NCBI GenBank assembly: GCA_012934845.2
Contig: WNNJ02000864.1
Span: forward strand, 1-64,000
Source: Pomphorhynchus laevis
Lineage: Eukaryota > Acanthocephala > Palaeacanthocephala > Echinorhynchida > Pomphorhynchidae
Reading direction: 5' to 3'
Length of the DNA: 64,000 nt
This document shows positions 29,535 to 40,581 of the stretch, in pieces. Under the pieces are notes generated by a model that was not told where the DNA came from, ran no database searches, and saw only the letters and a list, made by a program, of their open reading frames with translations. A program made the translations under genes and the position numbers. Numbering within the stretch: the stretch's first letter is position 1; every line of letters starts with the position of its first letter.

Positions 29535-30420
29535 GACCTTTTGGAATAAACATCACTTTTCCTAGTGAAATATCTAACCAGACTGCTAGCAGAAAAGCTA
29601 GAAGTTAAGCGGCAATTTGCCTCGTCGATTTACTTGATGGCATCTGTGCACGCTGAGATGCTATTCGATGACGTCTTAGGCGTGATCGGACACGCATTCA
29701 AAATATCTTCGTGTAATCTCCTCTTACATAAGTATACATCAACCTTTTAAAAAACATGTTTGAAGCTGCGCAACATCCATTGCATTTGAGAGATTATTTG
29801 ATTTCATTTTTTTAATTAAAATCCCAAAGTTCTTTGAAGCGATCCACTTGGAAGCTGTTGCTCTCCCAAATCGAAAGGCGCTCAACCCTATGGTTGACCA
29901 CCTTTCGAGTTACTCGTCGATCAACTTGGTGGCAGTTGCGCGAGCCGAGATGCCATTTGATGACCTCATAAGCGTAATCGGTCACGCATCAAATAAATCT
30001 TACAGTGTGATGTTCTCTTCGAATGAGACAAGATAATGAAGCTACAACCTCATTTGAAGCTCAATGTCCTCTGAGCTTATCATTTCATTTGATATATGCT
30101 TTTTTATTTCTTTGCTTACAATCCCAAAAACTTTTGAAGTGATCAACTTGTAAGGTGCTGCTTTTCAATACAGAAAGGCGGCCTTCCTAATTGTTGACCA
30201 TTATTCTTTTGATAAAGTCTTGTAGTACAGGAGCTTTCTTGCAAACACTTTAATGACTCTTCATTGATTTGATCTTAGAGCTGACACATGAGAAACTTTC
30301 TCTGAGCGCACTGATTAGGATGAGCTCTTATTCCCCATAGTAGATTTTCATACGCAAGGCCTTAGGATTGTATTTTGACAATGACGGTCGTTTTTAGCAG
30401 GTGTTTATTTGCTGAATTGA
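29535..30420 (+). repeat. Three diverged tandem units of about 290 bp with coding-like similarity
   Basis: Unit starts lie near 29,535, 29,821 and 30,121; the last two begin ATCCCAAA followed by CTTTTGAAG-like sequence and GATC(C/A)ACTTG. Units 1 and 2 each contain an open frame (29,565-29,750 and 29,848-30,036). The translations agree: AEMLFDDVLGVIGHA against AEMPFDDLISVIGHA, preceded by SSIYLMASVH and SSINLVAVAR. Unit 3 matches only in its first ~90 bp. I do not recognise the protein. It may be remnants of a tandemly duplicated exon or of a satellite-like repeat that is coding by chance. Confidence 0.6.
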
Positions 30421-30439
30421 ATAATTGAAAAAAAAACAC

Positions 30440-32470
30440 GTTTTTTTTCTCAGCGGTGCTCTCGACATCATTGCTGTTCCTAACTGCTTCAATGACTATA
30501 CCTCTTTGTCAATTACTGATCCTGGTTTGTCCGATCATTTCCTTGTCACTCTTACTTGTCCCCATCCTCCTTCTTTGCCTCTACCATTATCCACACCAAG
30601 TCGACCCTGGAATTTAAACAATATCCCTATTCTCTGCACAGCCTTACTCAATTCTTTACTCTTTTCACTTCCTCTTAACTATCTCTCTCCCGATTATCTC
30701 TGCATTATGTTTGATGCTGAACTTACGTTGATCCTCAATAACCTTCTGCCTAGTCGACTCCGAAGTTCTCAGCGCTTGCGCCATGCTCTCTGGTTCGATT
30801 CTAGCTGTAGTCTTTCTAAGTGTCGACTCAGTCACTCTTTTCGTGTGTATAATCGCTTTCTTAAACGTTCTCCCAACTCTTTCCCTCCAAATCTCCGTGA
30901 TTCCTACTTTTCTCTACGCCGTTCACATCTCATTCTTATACGTACTAAACGTACTCTCTTTTGGCGAAGAAATCAACTTGAGTCATCTTCCAACTCTAAA
31001 TCTCATTTAAAAATCTTGAACTCAATTCTTTCACAATCATCTACCCCTCGTAATATAAATCCTGATGAATTTTCTTCTTATCTACAAACTAAGCTATCTA
31101 ATTTACTTTCTCGACTACCCATAGCCCTCTTGTACCAACTCTTCTCTTTAAATACTTCCCTCCCAGAGCTACTCCACCTTTTTTCCGTTTCGTCTGATGA
31201 AGTTTCTTCGGTTCTTCTGTCACTACCTAATAAAGCATTTCCTTCTGACCAAATTCCAATTCACTTGCTTAAAAATATATGCCCATCTATCTCACCCTCC
31301 CGAACCACATTGTTCAACTTGTCTATCCATAGTCGCGCATTTCCTTCCTACTGGAAATACGCCACTGTTTGTCCTCTTCTCAAAAAGCAATATCTCGATC
31401 CCTCATTACCATCTTCGTACCGTCCTATCTCACTTCTCCCAACCATCTTCAAACTCCTTAAGCGTCTTGTTCTCAAGAAAGTTAATACATATCTATTTTC
31501 CTACAATTTGTTTCCTCCCTTCCAAGCAGCTTTTTGCTCAAATCACTCTACTGAAATTGCATGTCGTAAAGTTTATAACGACTTACTCCTTTCGCGCGAT
31601 CATAAATTATGTAGTGTCATAGTTTCTCTTGATCTCTAATCTGCTTTTGACATCGTCGATCACTCGATTCTTCTCCATCGTCTTCGTCATGATTATGGCT
31701 TCTCTTTACTCACTGTAGCTTGGTTTTCTTCATATCTATCAAACCATAAATTTCGCATATGTTCGTACTATTTTAGTTCTCAGCTTTCTTCCATCCCGTC
31801 CAGTTATCTTGTCTCAATTAACAAGTTGGACAATATTTGTCTTCCAACTGTCTTACCTCAATGTTCAACTATCTTTCTTCTCTTCGTCTTACTCTGAATC
31901 CTAATAAATCCAAAATAATATAGATCCTTCCTCAACGTCGTTGCTTAGAACCTTCATCCGTATTATTAAATTCTACAATTCTTCCTATCGTTGATAATCT
32001 CGTTTTCCTAGGCTTCCATTTTGACAACCGACTTTCACTTAAACATTTCGTTAGAGATAAAGTACGCTCATCTACCTTGATTCTCCGCAACCTCCGTCAA
32101 ATTCGTAGATTCATCGATTTCACTTATTGTATGACTTATATCTTCTCTCCTTTTCTCAAGACCTAATTACTGTCTTAGTCCATTTTCCAGCTCACCTAAA
32201 TCCACTCTTCTTCCTTTACAACGCATCATCAACGCAGCCGTCCGAATTCTCATTCGTCTTCGTCGTTTTGATCATACATCCCACCATCTTCATATACCCC
32301 AATCTACTTCCTCACCATCCTCATATACCCCAATCTACTTCCTAGCCGTGCTTCAAACGCCAAATCCGACCTTATTTAAACAATTTAACTTAATTATCTG
32401 CTTGATTTGTTCTGTTTTTTTTGTTTGTTTATGTTCTTGTAAGAGTGCAGCTCAACGCATTTGTCTAGAC
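30440..32470 (+). mobile_element. CR1/L2-like family A copy 2, lacking its RT catalytic core
   Basis: It starts in the endonuclease end (LDIIAVPNCFNDYTSLSITD, then GLSDHFLVTLTC, the catalytic SDH box). It continues through the linker and first RT motifs (YRPISLLPTIFKLLKRLVLK, FQAAFCSNHSTEIACRKVYN) in one frame to 31,639. The block from the GVPQGSVLGP motif through YADD, present in copies 1 and 3, is missing near 31,770-31,850, so sequence jumps from SSIPS to the later NKL/LP region. The 3' end is degraded and the stem-loop is no longer complementary. It is a dead, internally deleted copy. Confidence 0.85.
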
Positions 32471-32737
32471 AGCATGCACAGGACTTTTCAATAACAGAAC
32501 GGTGCGTACTCTCATGGACGTATGCGTTTTCAACGCGTTCACACCTTTAAACAGCTCAAAAATAGTGGATGCTTGCTTTGAATACCATGAAACCAGAAAG
32601 AAAAGCAAGCACTTGGAGCGAGTAAGGATAAGGAATTTCTTAAATAACTAACAACCACTAAAAAATAACGAAAAGAGAGAAAAAAAATGCAGTTCAAATA
32701 AGACAACTCATAATAGCATTTAGTCTTCATAATGATG

Positions 32738-34305
32738 TCACGGCCTCAGGTCCAGCGGGATCTGAGCCCTCCAGCTAATCCAACACGCCGCTCTTCGACT
32801 GAACCACCCGGGGTCTATCACCCCCGAAGAATCCAATCTAGGCGGACTATGCGCGGTAATCGCGAGATGAGGAGCTTGAGAAACCTTAGTCTTTGCTCTG
32901 GAGGACGTCCTCTCGAAAAGAAGACTAATCCCGAGATAGCCCAAGTACCCCAGAGGCGCACTTGGGTTTTCCCATTCAACGACAGATGCTGAGCCCGTTT
33001 CAGGGCCCACCTAGCTTTCTTCAGGATACGTTTAAGTCTATCCAGGTCAGCTTTCGCCGACCAGTTCACCGTAACAGTGAACCCCAGGTATTTTACTCGA
33101 CTTGTGAAGGTAGGGAGTGGTTGATTAGTCAATATAGAAGATAGAGCTGAGAGTGCTAGTCTCTTTAATTTTTTCTTTGTCGCAGGGGTGCCATGAAAGA
33201 CAACTACCTGCGATTTGGATGAATTTAAAATAAGATTGGATAGGGTCAGCTGGTCTGTTAATCTTAAAAAGAAACGGCTGATGTCTGAAGCGACATCTTT
33301 GCACCTGCGTACAGAGAACAGGGCCGTGGTATCATCAGCGTATACCACTAGATGTTGATCACGTTTAAAATTCTTGAATAGTACAATGGAGGCAGCAAGA
33401 AATAAGATAGGAGAAAGTGGGGATCCTTGGGGCACACCTGTAATAGGGTAGAACTGACACGCATCAGGGTCGTCTTCATAGTAGAACCTCTTGGTAAACA
33501 GTAATATCTCCACCCTGTTAACAATTCTCGCAGGCAACCCGAGTGACCTGAGAGAGGAGATAACAAAGGGAATGGAAATGCGGTCAAATGCAGCAGAAAA
33601 GTCAAGGAAAACAGCCACAGCTAGTTGATGGCTATTATCCCTACAAAACTGATGCACTTCACCTATTGCTGAATGAACCGAGCGTCCCTTGACAAACCCG
33701 TGAAAACTCGGTGGGATCAAATTACGCCTACTTAAATGGTCGCGGATTCTACGCGCAAGCGCTTTTTCGTAGATGGAGATGAGGGAGTTTTGAATCGAAA
33801 TGGGACGCAGATCTTTGGGACATGAAACCGGACTATGCTTTGGTAAGAAAATTCTACGACTAATATTGATGCCGGCTACATCGGATGGTGAGGCTAAAAG
33901 CATTGTGACGGCCACTTCTCTTCTTTGATCGGCTGTCAAAAGCTGACAGACTCGAGAAGATAGTGGAGCGACGGATTTAGAGGTGCCCGGAAGTGGCCCC
34001 CAGGAGTTCAGGATATCTGTAACAGATAAGTCCCTGCTTCTGAAGTCACCCCAAGGCGGGATTGGTTGGGGAGATTGAGTGGCTCCATAATTATGTAGGG
34101 ATAGTGACTCCTTCAAAACATTATCAAGGCCTATACTACCAATCCAACCCAAAGCTCTATCCTTCCAACAGACAAACTTCTCCTTCTTGAATATCTTCCA
34201 GAAGGAAGACTGAGAAGGGTTAAGGTGAGCGATGTTCGCCTTATCCCTGCTCAGCTGGAACCTATATCTAGTGACTTGGAGCGAGTGGTTGCAGTGGAAC
34301 ACGCC
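32738..34305 (-). mobile_element. Non-LTR element family F copy 1 (5'-truncated)
   Basis: A minus-strand RT-bearing element with a long open frame (next entry). The C-terminus is shifted out of frame near 32,820: the frame continuing RAACWISWRAQIPLDLRP matches the end of copy 2 (KAANWCRQEGSDLYGL). The 5' end abuts a family E fragment at about 34,305. The other copies, both on the minus strand, are at 42,386 and 52,530 and are progressively more decayed. Confidence 0.82.
32818..34302 (-). CDS. Family F reverse transcriptase (494 residues, N-terminally truncated)
   Basis: RT motifs in order: CPKDLRPISIQNSLISIYEK, PPSFHGFVKGRSVHSAIGEV, VAVFLDFSAAFDRISIPFVI, ITGVPQGSPLSPILFLAASI, VVYADDTTALFSV (catalytic YADD), then VKYLGFTVTVNWSAKADLDR. 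The core is intact. No endonuclease is present, since the copy is 5'-truncated. The clade cannot be fixed by eye; the QGSPLSP and YADDTT boxes are seen in I- and Jockey-related groups among others. The last ~35 residues lie in another frame. Confidence 0.82.
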   Translation of the reverse strand: MFHCNHSLQVTRYRFQLSRDKANIAHLNPSQSSFWKIFKKEKFVCWKDRALGWIGSIGLDNVLKESLSLHNYGATQSPQPIPPWGDFRSRDLSVTDILNSWGPLPGTSKSVAPLSSRVCQLLTADQRREVAVTMLLASPSDVAGINISRRIFLPKHSPVSCPKDLRPISIQNSLISIYEKALARRIRDHLSRRNLIPPSFHGFVKGRSVHSAIGEVHQFCRDNSHQLAVAVFLDFSAAFDRISIPFVISSLRSLGLPARIVNRVEILLFTKRFYYEDDPDACQFYPITGVPQGSPLSPILFLAASIVLFKNFKRDQHLVVYADDTTALFSVRRCKDVASDISRFFLRLTDQLTLSNLILNSSKSQVVVFHGTPATKKKLKRLALSALSSILTNQPLPTFTSRVKYLGFTVTVNWSAKADLDRLKRILKKARWALKRAQHLSLNGKTQVRLWGTWAISGLVFFSRGRPPEQRLRFLKLLISRLPRIVRLDWILRG

Positions 34306-34545
34306 TCATTCATACCACATGTATTTTCTCATTGTGGTGGTACTAGCAAAAAAAACCACTCATTTGCTACAGCGGATCGCCATACTTCAATCAAAAAGAA
34401 ATGAGTCTCAATACTCACAACAAATTTCGAAGCTTCGCGCAAGCCTAAAAATCAATTTATGTAGAATGATTTCACGGTGTATCTGCGGTGAGAGGTCGTC
34501 AAGGCATCACCCAGCTCCGCTGAATGGATTGTGCTCGTAACTTCT
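34306..34545 (+). mobile_element. Family E extreme 3' fragment
   Basis: SFIPHVFSHCGG, then HLLQRIAILQSKRNESQYSQ and RMISRCICGERSSRH match the end of the family E protein (GSFIPFALSTSGG; KVLQRIAFLQSNAHISYGKC; RATSRCIRGFRSSRG). There is a frame change near 34,355. The fragment is joined to the 5' end of the family F copy, so one truncated the other. Confidence 0.75.
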
Positions 34546-35054
34546 AAAGAATCGCAAGCTAGGAAGTGCATCGAGAGAAAAAAGTTTTGACTGATTATTT
34601 GTTGACATTCTTTTTTACATTATTATTTATTAAAAAATAATAATAGACATCGATCTAAGTAGGCCTAAACTTATCTATTAAAAGTATAGATCGCAATCTT
34701 AGTAGGAAAATCTTACCTCATCTTCTATCAGTAGAACTTCTAATTCAGACTGTCAAAAAGATTAAACTTGTTCCCATTGATGTAACATTTAAAACAGTTT
34801 GTCAACTGCTACTAAGTGATTGTGCACATCCTTCTAAAAAAGTCATTTATTTTGACAATCTGCTACGAAAGGATGTATATCAAAATTACTTAAAAATAAA
34901 TTATAAAAATTATTATTTAAAAATTATAATTAATATCATAATTAATATTTATAAATATTATTAAAAATAAATTTAAACTATTAAGCGGAATTTGTTTACA
35001 AATGGATAATAAACAATACGCTTTGTCAATCTTTGCTCGCTCCTCTTCGCCGTG
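34546..35054. other. AT-rich spacer with a dispersed-repeat piece
   Basis: No coding pattern was seen. At 34,963-35,025, TTTAAACTATTAAGCGGAA and GGATAATAAACAATACG recur at 63,045-63,100 as TTTAAATTATTAAGCGGAA and GGATAATAAACAATATG. Confidence 0.5.
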
Positions 35055-36815
35055 CAACTTAAATGCCCATGAATATTCGTCATTTCTCCAGGCCAAAGTA
35101 CCCACGTTGCTCTCTCACACACCCGGTCTTCATCCTATCCCACTCTGCCCTGCCTAACTTCATCGTTCCGGAACTCTTTCATCTTTTTCCTGTCTCACCT
35201 ACCGAAGTCTCATCTGTCTTCATGTCCTTGCCCAGCAAAACCTCACCTGCCGATCCTCTGCCTACTCACATATTAAAATCTATATGCTCATCGATATCCC
35301 CATTTCTCACAACCTTGTTTAACTCGTCCATCCGCAGTCGTATATTCCCTTCACACTGGAAATCCGCAATCGTTCGTCCCATCCCTAAGAAACAATCGCT
35401 CGACCCCTCCCTTCCTTCTAGCTATCGCCCCATTTCACTACTCCCTACTCTTTCTAAGCGCTTAAAACGTCTCATCTTAATACAAATCAACGATTATCTC
35501 TCCTTATCCAATCTTTACCCTCCTTTCCAATCCGATTTCCGCTCTAAGCAATCCACAGAAATCGCATGCATGAAAGTTTACAACGACTTACTCATTTCTC
35601 GAGACAAGGCTCTATATAGTGTTCTAATCTCCCTCGACTTCTCCTCCGCCTTCGACATTGTCGACCACTCCGTCTCCTTTCTCGCCTTCGTTATGATTAC
35701 GGCTTTTCTTCATCCTCCGTAGCATGGTTCGCCTCATATCTATCTGAACGTTCCTTTCGCGTCTGTTCTAATTCATCATCTTCCCCTCCCATCACTATTT
35801 TTGTGGGGTCTTACAAGGCTCAGTCCTAGGTCCCTGATTTTATCTCTACTGCTTAGCGATCTCGCTCTCCTTTTATCAAACCTTTCTCCTTTAACGTAAT
35901 GCAATATGCCGATGACATCCTCATCCATTCTCATGAACCCGCACATTGCATACACGATATCGGCATATATGCCTCCAACTGTCTTTCTTCTATCTACGAA
36001 CGTCTCCCCGATCTCCATCTCGTTCTAAACCCTGATAAATCTAAAATAATGTGGATCCCCCCGTAAAACAAACATATCTCCTTCCACTGTATATTTTGCC
36101 TAATCGATTATCCCCATAGTCCACCATCTCACTTTCTTAGGCTTCCATTTCGATGATCACCTTTCCCTTAAATCCTTCGTCCGCGACAAGGTCTGCTCGT
36201 CTAACTTAATTCTCCGTGACATCCTCCGTATCCGCCCCCTTATCGACTTCTGCTCTTGTATGTCTCTTCTTTCATCGCTTCTTTTCCCTAAAATCGATTA
36301 CTGCGTTTGCCTTTTCGCCAATTCTCCAAAATCCATCATCCTACCCCTACAACGAATAATCAACTACGCCGTTCGAGTGCTCTTTCGTCTCCGTCGCTTC
36401 GATCACACATCCACATATTTTGGCCAGCTATCCTGGCCCACCATCCACAACCGCATCAAACTCCGCCTTCTTCTCGTAACTTTTCGTCTCATCGCTCTCG
36501 GCTACCCATCGTTCATCAACCTTTCTTTCTTAGAAGACTTGCCCCACCTCGCTATCGCTGCGTTTTCGTCTTACCCTCTTACTCCACGTTCCTAATTACT
36601 CCAACAACTACGATCTCCGATCCTTCCTCGTCACCGCCCTACTCGCCTGGAATCAAATCCTTCTCGATGTCCACCGCGCTCCCTCCTTTATCACATTCAA
36701 ACACCTCCTTCGTTCACACCTTCTCGACATATGATTTACATTTTTGTTTTGTTGTAGTCATGTAAGCGTGTGCTGGCACGCATTTGCCACTTTAAAATAA
36801 ATCCTATTTTTATTC
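35055..36815 (+). mobile_element. CR1/L2-like family B copy (RT to 3' end, decayed)
   Basis: One frame (35,063-35,722) covers the RT start: LFHLFPVSPTEVSSVFMSLP, YRPISLLPTLSKRLKRLILI, TEIACMKVYNDLLISRDKAL and SLDFSSAFDIVDHSV. Later parts fall in other frames: QYADDILIHSHEPAHCIHDI near 35,900, DYCVCLFANSPKSIILPLQR near 36,300. Single-base shifts near 35,685, 35,805 and 36,060 break it. No endonuclease is present. Confidence 0.85.
36766..36781 (+). other. 3' UTR stem-loop, family B copy
   Basis: GCGTGT/GCACGC: one C-to-T change is tolerated as a G-U pair, so the stem is kept in RNA. Confidence 0.65.
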
Positions 36816-37650
36816 ATCCTTAAAGTCAAATTTTCTCTCGGCGGGTACGCCAGCAAATGAAAGTGACAGATCAACACAGGTAGCTAAAAATTTTGAGAGT
36901 TGCAGAAAAACAACTTAGGAAAGCTTGCTCTCGTCGGCGCATAAGAGCGTATTCTATTTCTATCTCGAAATGGCATTCGCATTTCACCGAATTATTTTCT
37001 TCTAAACCAAATTCAACATCCTCTTCAGCTGTTCACGGCTACATATATAAAATATCCTTATTATTATTTCCAAATACAAGGGACTCCTTAGTCGAAAGCA
37101 ATTCCACTCTAACGCGACTATTTAACATATTTGAACTTAAAATAATGCTAACCAGCATGCAGAATAACAAAGCTATTGGGACTGATAAACTAGATGTGAA
37201 GCATCTAAAATCGTCCTTTGACACTCTCGGTTATTGTTGGTGCTGGTTATTTAACTCGATATTCAAGGGTAGTCAGCCTAATTTTGTTGGAAACATTAGT
37301 TATAAAAATGCTATATAAATGGCGCCGCGATGTAAACGACCCAATTTCGTTAGATGGATTGTCATGTTAAATCATACATCCACATTCTACTCGACACTTC
37401 TGACTTCCCGACTGTCCAAATTTGCGGAGCTAATCTTACCAAATGAGCGATATGAATTTCGTCCGGATATATCCACTATAAAAGCTCTGACTTTAGTTAG
37501 GAGCGTCGTTCTAAAAACGAAACACCTAACTGAAGCCAGAGCCTCAGTTATATTTTTACATATTTGTATATTTTTCTTCATATAAAAGTATAGGCACACG
37601 CATGGACTATTTGTCGATTTTTCTATAGCTTTCGATACTATTAGCTCTTA

Positions 37651-39010
37651 GAACGCCTCATCTTAATACAAATCAACGCTTATCTCTCCTCATCCAATCT
37701 GTACCCTCCTTTCCAATCCGTTTTCCGCTCTAATCACTCGACAGAAATCGCATGCATAAAAGTGTACAACGACTTACTCATTTCTCGAGACAAGGCTCTA
37801 TATAGTGTTCTCATCTCCCTCGACCTCTCCTCCGCATTCGACATTGTCGACCACTCCGTCCTCCTTTCTCGCCTTCGTTATGATTACGGCTTTTCTTCCT
37901 CATCCGTAGCATGGTTTGCCTCATATCAATCCGACCGATCCTTTCGCGTCTATTCTAATTCATCATCCTCCCCTCCCATCCCTATTTTTTGCGGGGTTCC
38001 ACAAGGTTCAGTCCTAGGTCCCCTGCTTTTCTTTCTTCTGCTTGCCGATCTATCTCCGTTTATCAAACCTTACTCCTTTAAGGTCATACAATACGCCGAT
38101 GACATTCTTATCTATGCTCATGCACCCGCACATCGCATACACGATATCGACATATATGCCTCCAACTGTCTTTCTTCTATCTACAAACGTCTCTCCAATC
38201 TCCATCTCGTTCTAAACCCCGAAATGTCCAAAATAATGTGGATCCTCCCCCGTAAACCAAACATATCTCCTCCCACTGTATATTTTGCCTCATCAATCAT
38301 CCTCATAGTCCACAATCTCACTTTCTTAGGCTTCCATTTCGATGATCACCGTTCGCTTAAACCCTTCGTCCGTTACATGGTCCGCTCATCTAACTTAATT
38401 CTCCGTGATATCCGCCGTATCCGCCCCCTTATCGACTTCCGTTCTTGTATGTCTCTTCTTTCATCGCTTCTTTTCCCTAAAATCGATTACTGCGTTTGCC
38501 TTTTCGCCAATTCTCCAAAATCCATCATCCTACCCCTACAACGAATAATCAACACCGCTGTTCGAGTGCTCTTTCGTCTCCATCGCTTCGACCACACATC
38601 CACATATTTTGCCCAACTCTCCTGGCCCACCATCCACATCCGCATCAAACTCCGCCTTCTTCTCGTTACCTTTCGTCTCATCGCTGTCGGCTCCCCATCG
38701 TTCATCAACCTTCCTTTCTTAGACGATACTCGCCCCACCTCGCTATCGCTTCGTTCCTGTCATACCCTCTTACTCCACGTTCCTAATTACTCCAACAACT
38801 ACGGTCTCCGATCCTTCCTCGTCGCCGCCTCACTCGCCTGGAATCAACTCCCTCTCGACGTCCGCCGCGCCCCCTCCTTTATCATATTCAAACACCTCCT
38901 CCGTTCACACCTTATCGACACCTGATTCACAGTCTTGTTTTGTTGTGGTCATGTAAGCGTGCGCTGGCACGCATTTGCCACGTTAAAATAAATCGTTTTT
39001 TATTAATAAT
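37651..39010 (+). mobile_element. CR1/L2-like family B copy inserted into the family D relic
   Basis: 5'-truncated in the RT. A 387-residue frame (37,762-38,925) is intact: SLDLSSAFDIVDHSVLLSRL, CGVPQGSVLGPLLFFLLLAD, IQYADDILIYAHAPAHRIHD and the C-terminal SLAWNQLPLDVRRAPSFIIF. It is the best preserved family B copy here. GATACTATTAG (37,634-37,644) and GAGACTATTCG (39,011-39,021) flank it and probably represent a diverged target duplication, since the host frame overlaps there (FDTIS / ETIRL). Confidence 0.85.
38957..38972 (+). other. 3' UTR stem-loop, family B copy
   Basis: GCGTGC-GCTG-GCACGC, identical to the copy at 22,790. Confidence 0.7.
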
Positions 39011-39225
39011 GAGACTATTCGGCTGAAACTAATGCTTCTTTGTCAAACTAATTAGCTGTTTGTTAATTCTATTTTTAATATAATTTCGTCCAACTTTGTG
39101 AAAATATTTGATGGGAGCATATGCACTGACTACATTACGCAGGAAATTGGAGTTCTCTAAGGCGATCTTCTCAGTCCTTTATTAATTTCTTTGTATATAT
39201 GTGATCTGTCGTCATATTTACGCAT

Positions 39226-39286
39226 AAATGGTACTCAGATAAACGTATTTCTCTACGCCGACTATCTTCTAGTGACTTCATATTAT
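39226..39286 (+). repeat. Left copy of a 61-bp target-site duplication
   Basis: It begins AAATGGTACTCAGATAAACG and ends TATTAT. It matches 40,521-40,581 with three differences. The sequence is family D coding DNA around the YADD box. Confidence 0.85.
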
Positions 39287-39299
39287 ACCGTACATTTCG

Positions 39300-39450
39300 G
39301 TATAATAAGTACATTATATAATATATATTGTATAATATAAATTTATATATATTTATATTGTATAATATCAATATACATTAATATGTATAATATCAATATA
39401 TATCACTATATATTGTATAATATCAATATATATTATATTGTATAATATAA
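39300..39450. repeat. AT-rich insert between 13-bp direct repeats
   Basis: ACCGTACATTTCG stands at 39,287-39,299 and again at 39,451-39,463. Between them lie ~150 bp made of TATTGTATAATAT-type units in imperfect tandem, nearly pure A/T. It is either an inserted small element with a 13-bp target duplication or a duplication followed by repeat expansion. Confidence 0.65.
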
Positions 39451-40492
39451 ACCGTACATTTCGCGTCTATTCCAACTCTTCTCTCTACCATCCTTCATCC
39501 ATCCCGACCGGTGTTCAACAAGGATCCGTATTAAACCCTATGCTTTTCTCTCTTCTTCTCGGTGACTTGTCTTCGATTTCTCATAAATTTAACTTCCATG
39601 TTATGCAATATGCTGATGACATTCTCATCTATGCTCACGCACCTGCTTATCGTATTCATGATCTTAGTGTTTCTGTTTCCAGCTGTCTTGTCTCAATTTC
39701 CAATCATCTTTCTTCCCTTCGTCTTTCTCTGAATCCTGATAAATCTAAAATTATGTGGATCCTACCTCGAAGCTTCGGCGTAGAACCTCTTTCCGTATCA
39801 TTAAATTCTACAATTCTTCCTATCGTTAATAATCTCGTTTTCCTAGGCTTTCATTTCGACAACCGACTTTCACTTAAACCTTTCGTTAGTGATAAAGTAC
39901 GCTCATCTACATTGATGCTTTGCAATCTCCGTCAAGTTCGTAGATTGATCGATTTCCCTTCTTGTATGACTCTCATATATTTTCTTCTTTTCTCAAGACT
40001 TGATTACTGTCTTAGTCTATTTTCCAACTCACCTAAATCCACTCTTCTTCCTTTACAACGCATCATCAACGCTGCCGTTCGAGTTCTCCTCCGTCTTCGT
40101 CGTTTTGATTATACATCCCACTATCTTGTTTCTCTTGATTGGCCTACCATTTATTGTCGTGTTCAAATTCGTCTTCTTATCATTGCTTTTCGCCTTATAA
40201 CTTCTCATACCCCTTCATTTCTCAACCTTCCTTTTCTCGACAATTCTCGTACTGTGTATTGTGCTCTGCGTTCCCGTAATTCCCTTCTTTTACATGTCCC
40301 AATCTACTCTACCTCTTTTGGCTTCCGCTCCTTCGTTGTGGCTGCTCCTCTCTTGTGGAATCAACTGCCTATTCATATCCGCCAATCAACATCTATGCCG
40401 TACTTCAAACGCCAAATTCAATTCCATTTCAACAATTAACTAATAACCTGTGACCTTTGATGTTCTTTTTTTGTTTATTAGTGGTCATGTAA

Positions 40493-40509
40493 GCGTACAT
40501 TTTGCACGC
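40493..40509 (+). other. 3' UTR stem-loop, family A copy 3
   Basis: GCGTAC-ATTTT-GCACGC: one mismatch in the stem, loop as in copy 1. Confidence 0.65.
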
Positions 40510-40520
40510 ATTTGCCACGT

Positions 40521-40581
40521 AAATGGTACTCAGATAAACGTTTTTCTCTACGCCGACGATCTTCTAGTGACTTCCTATTAT
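40521..40581 (+). repeat. Right copy of the 61-bp target-site duplication
   Basis: Partner of 39,226-39,286. The family D frame continues from here (YADDLLVTSYY), which confirms it as the resumption of the interrupted element. Confidence 0.85.

Larger units (their letters stand above)
39287..40520 (+). mobile_element. CR1/L2-like family A copy 3, 5'-truncated, with exact ends
   Basis: It starts ACCGTACATTTCG within the RT and runs to GCATTTGCCACGT. The frame 39,438-40,439 is open: GVQQGSVLNPMLFSLLLGDL, MQYADDILIYAHAPAYRIHD, FLGFHFDNRLSLKPFVSD and LLWNQLPIHIRQSTSMPYFK. It is flanked by the 61-bp duplication, so both ends are defined to the base. A 151-bp AT-rich insert (39,300-39,450) separates its first 13 bp from the rest. 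Confidence 0.88.

Noticed and set aside
31190-31215. CTGATGA in a LINE as a second hammerhead core
   Set aside because: It encodes SSDEVSS in an open RT frame shared with sister copies and lacks the GAAA part at the right spacing.
34232-34540. 102-codon frame as one protein
   Set aside because: Its first third is antisense of the family F element; only the part after about 34,306 matches family E.
37600-37650. Family B copy at 37,651 as contiguous with the copy at 35,055 (one element)
   Set aside because: A complete 3' end with stem-loop lies at 36,766-36,815, and family D coding separates the two.
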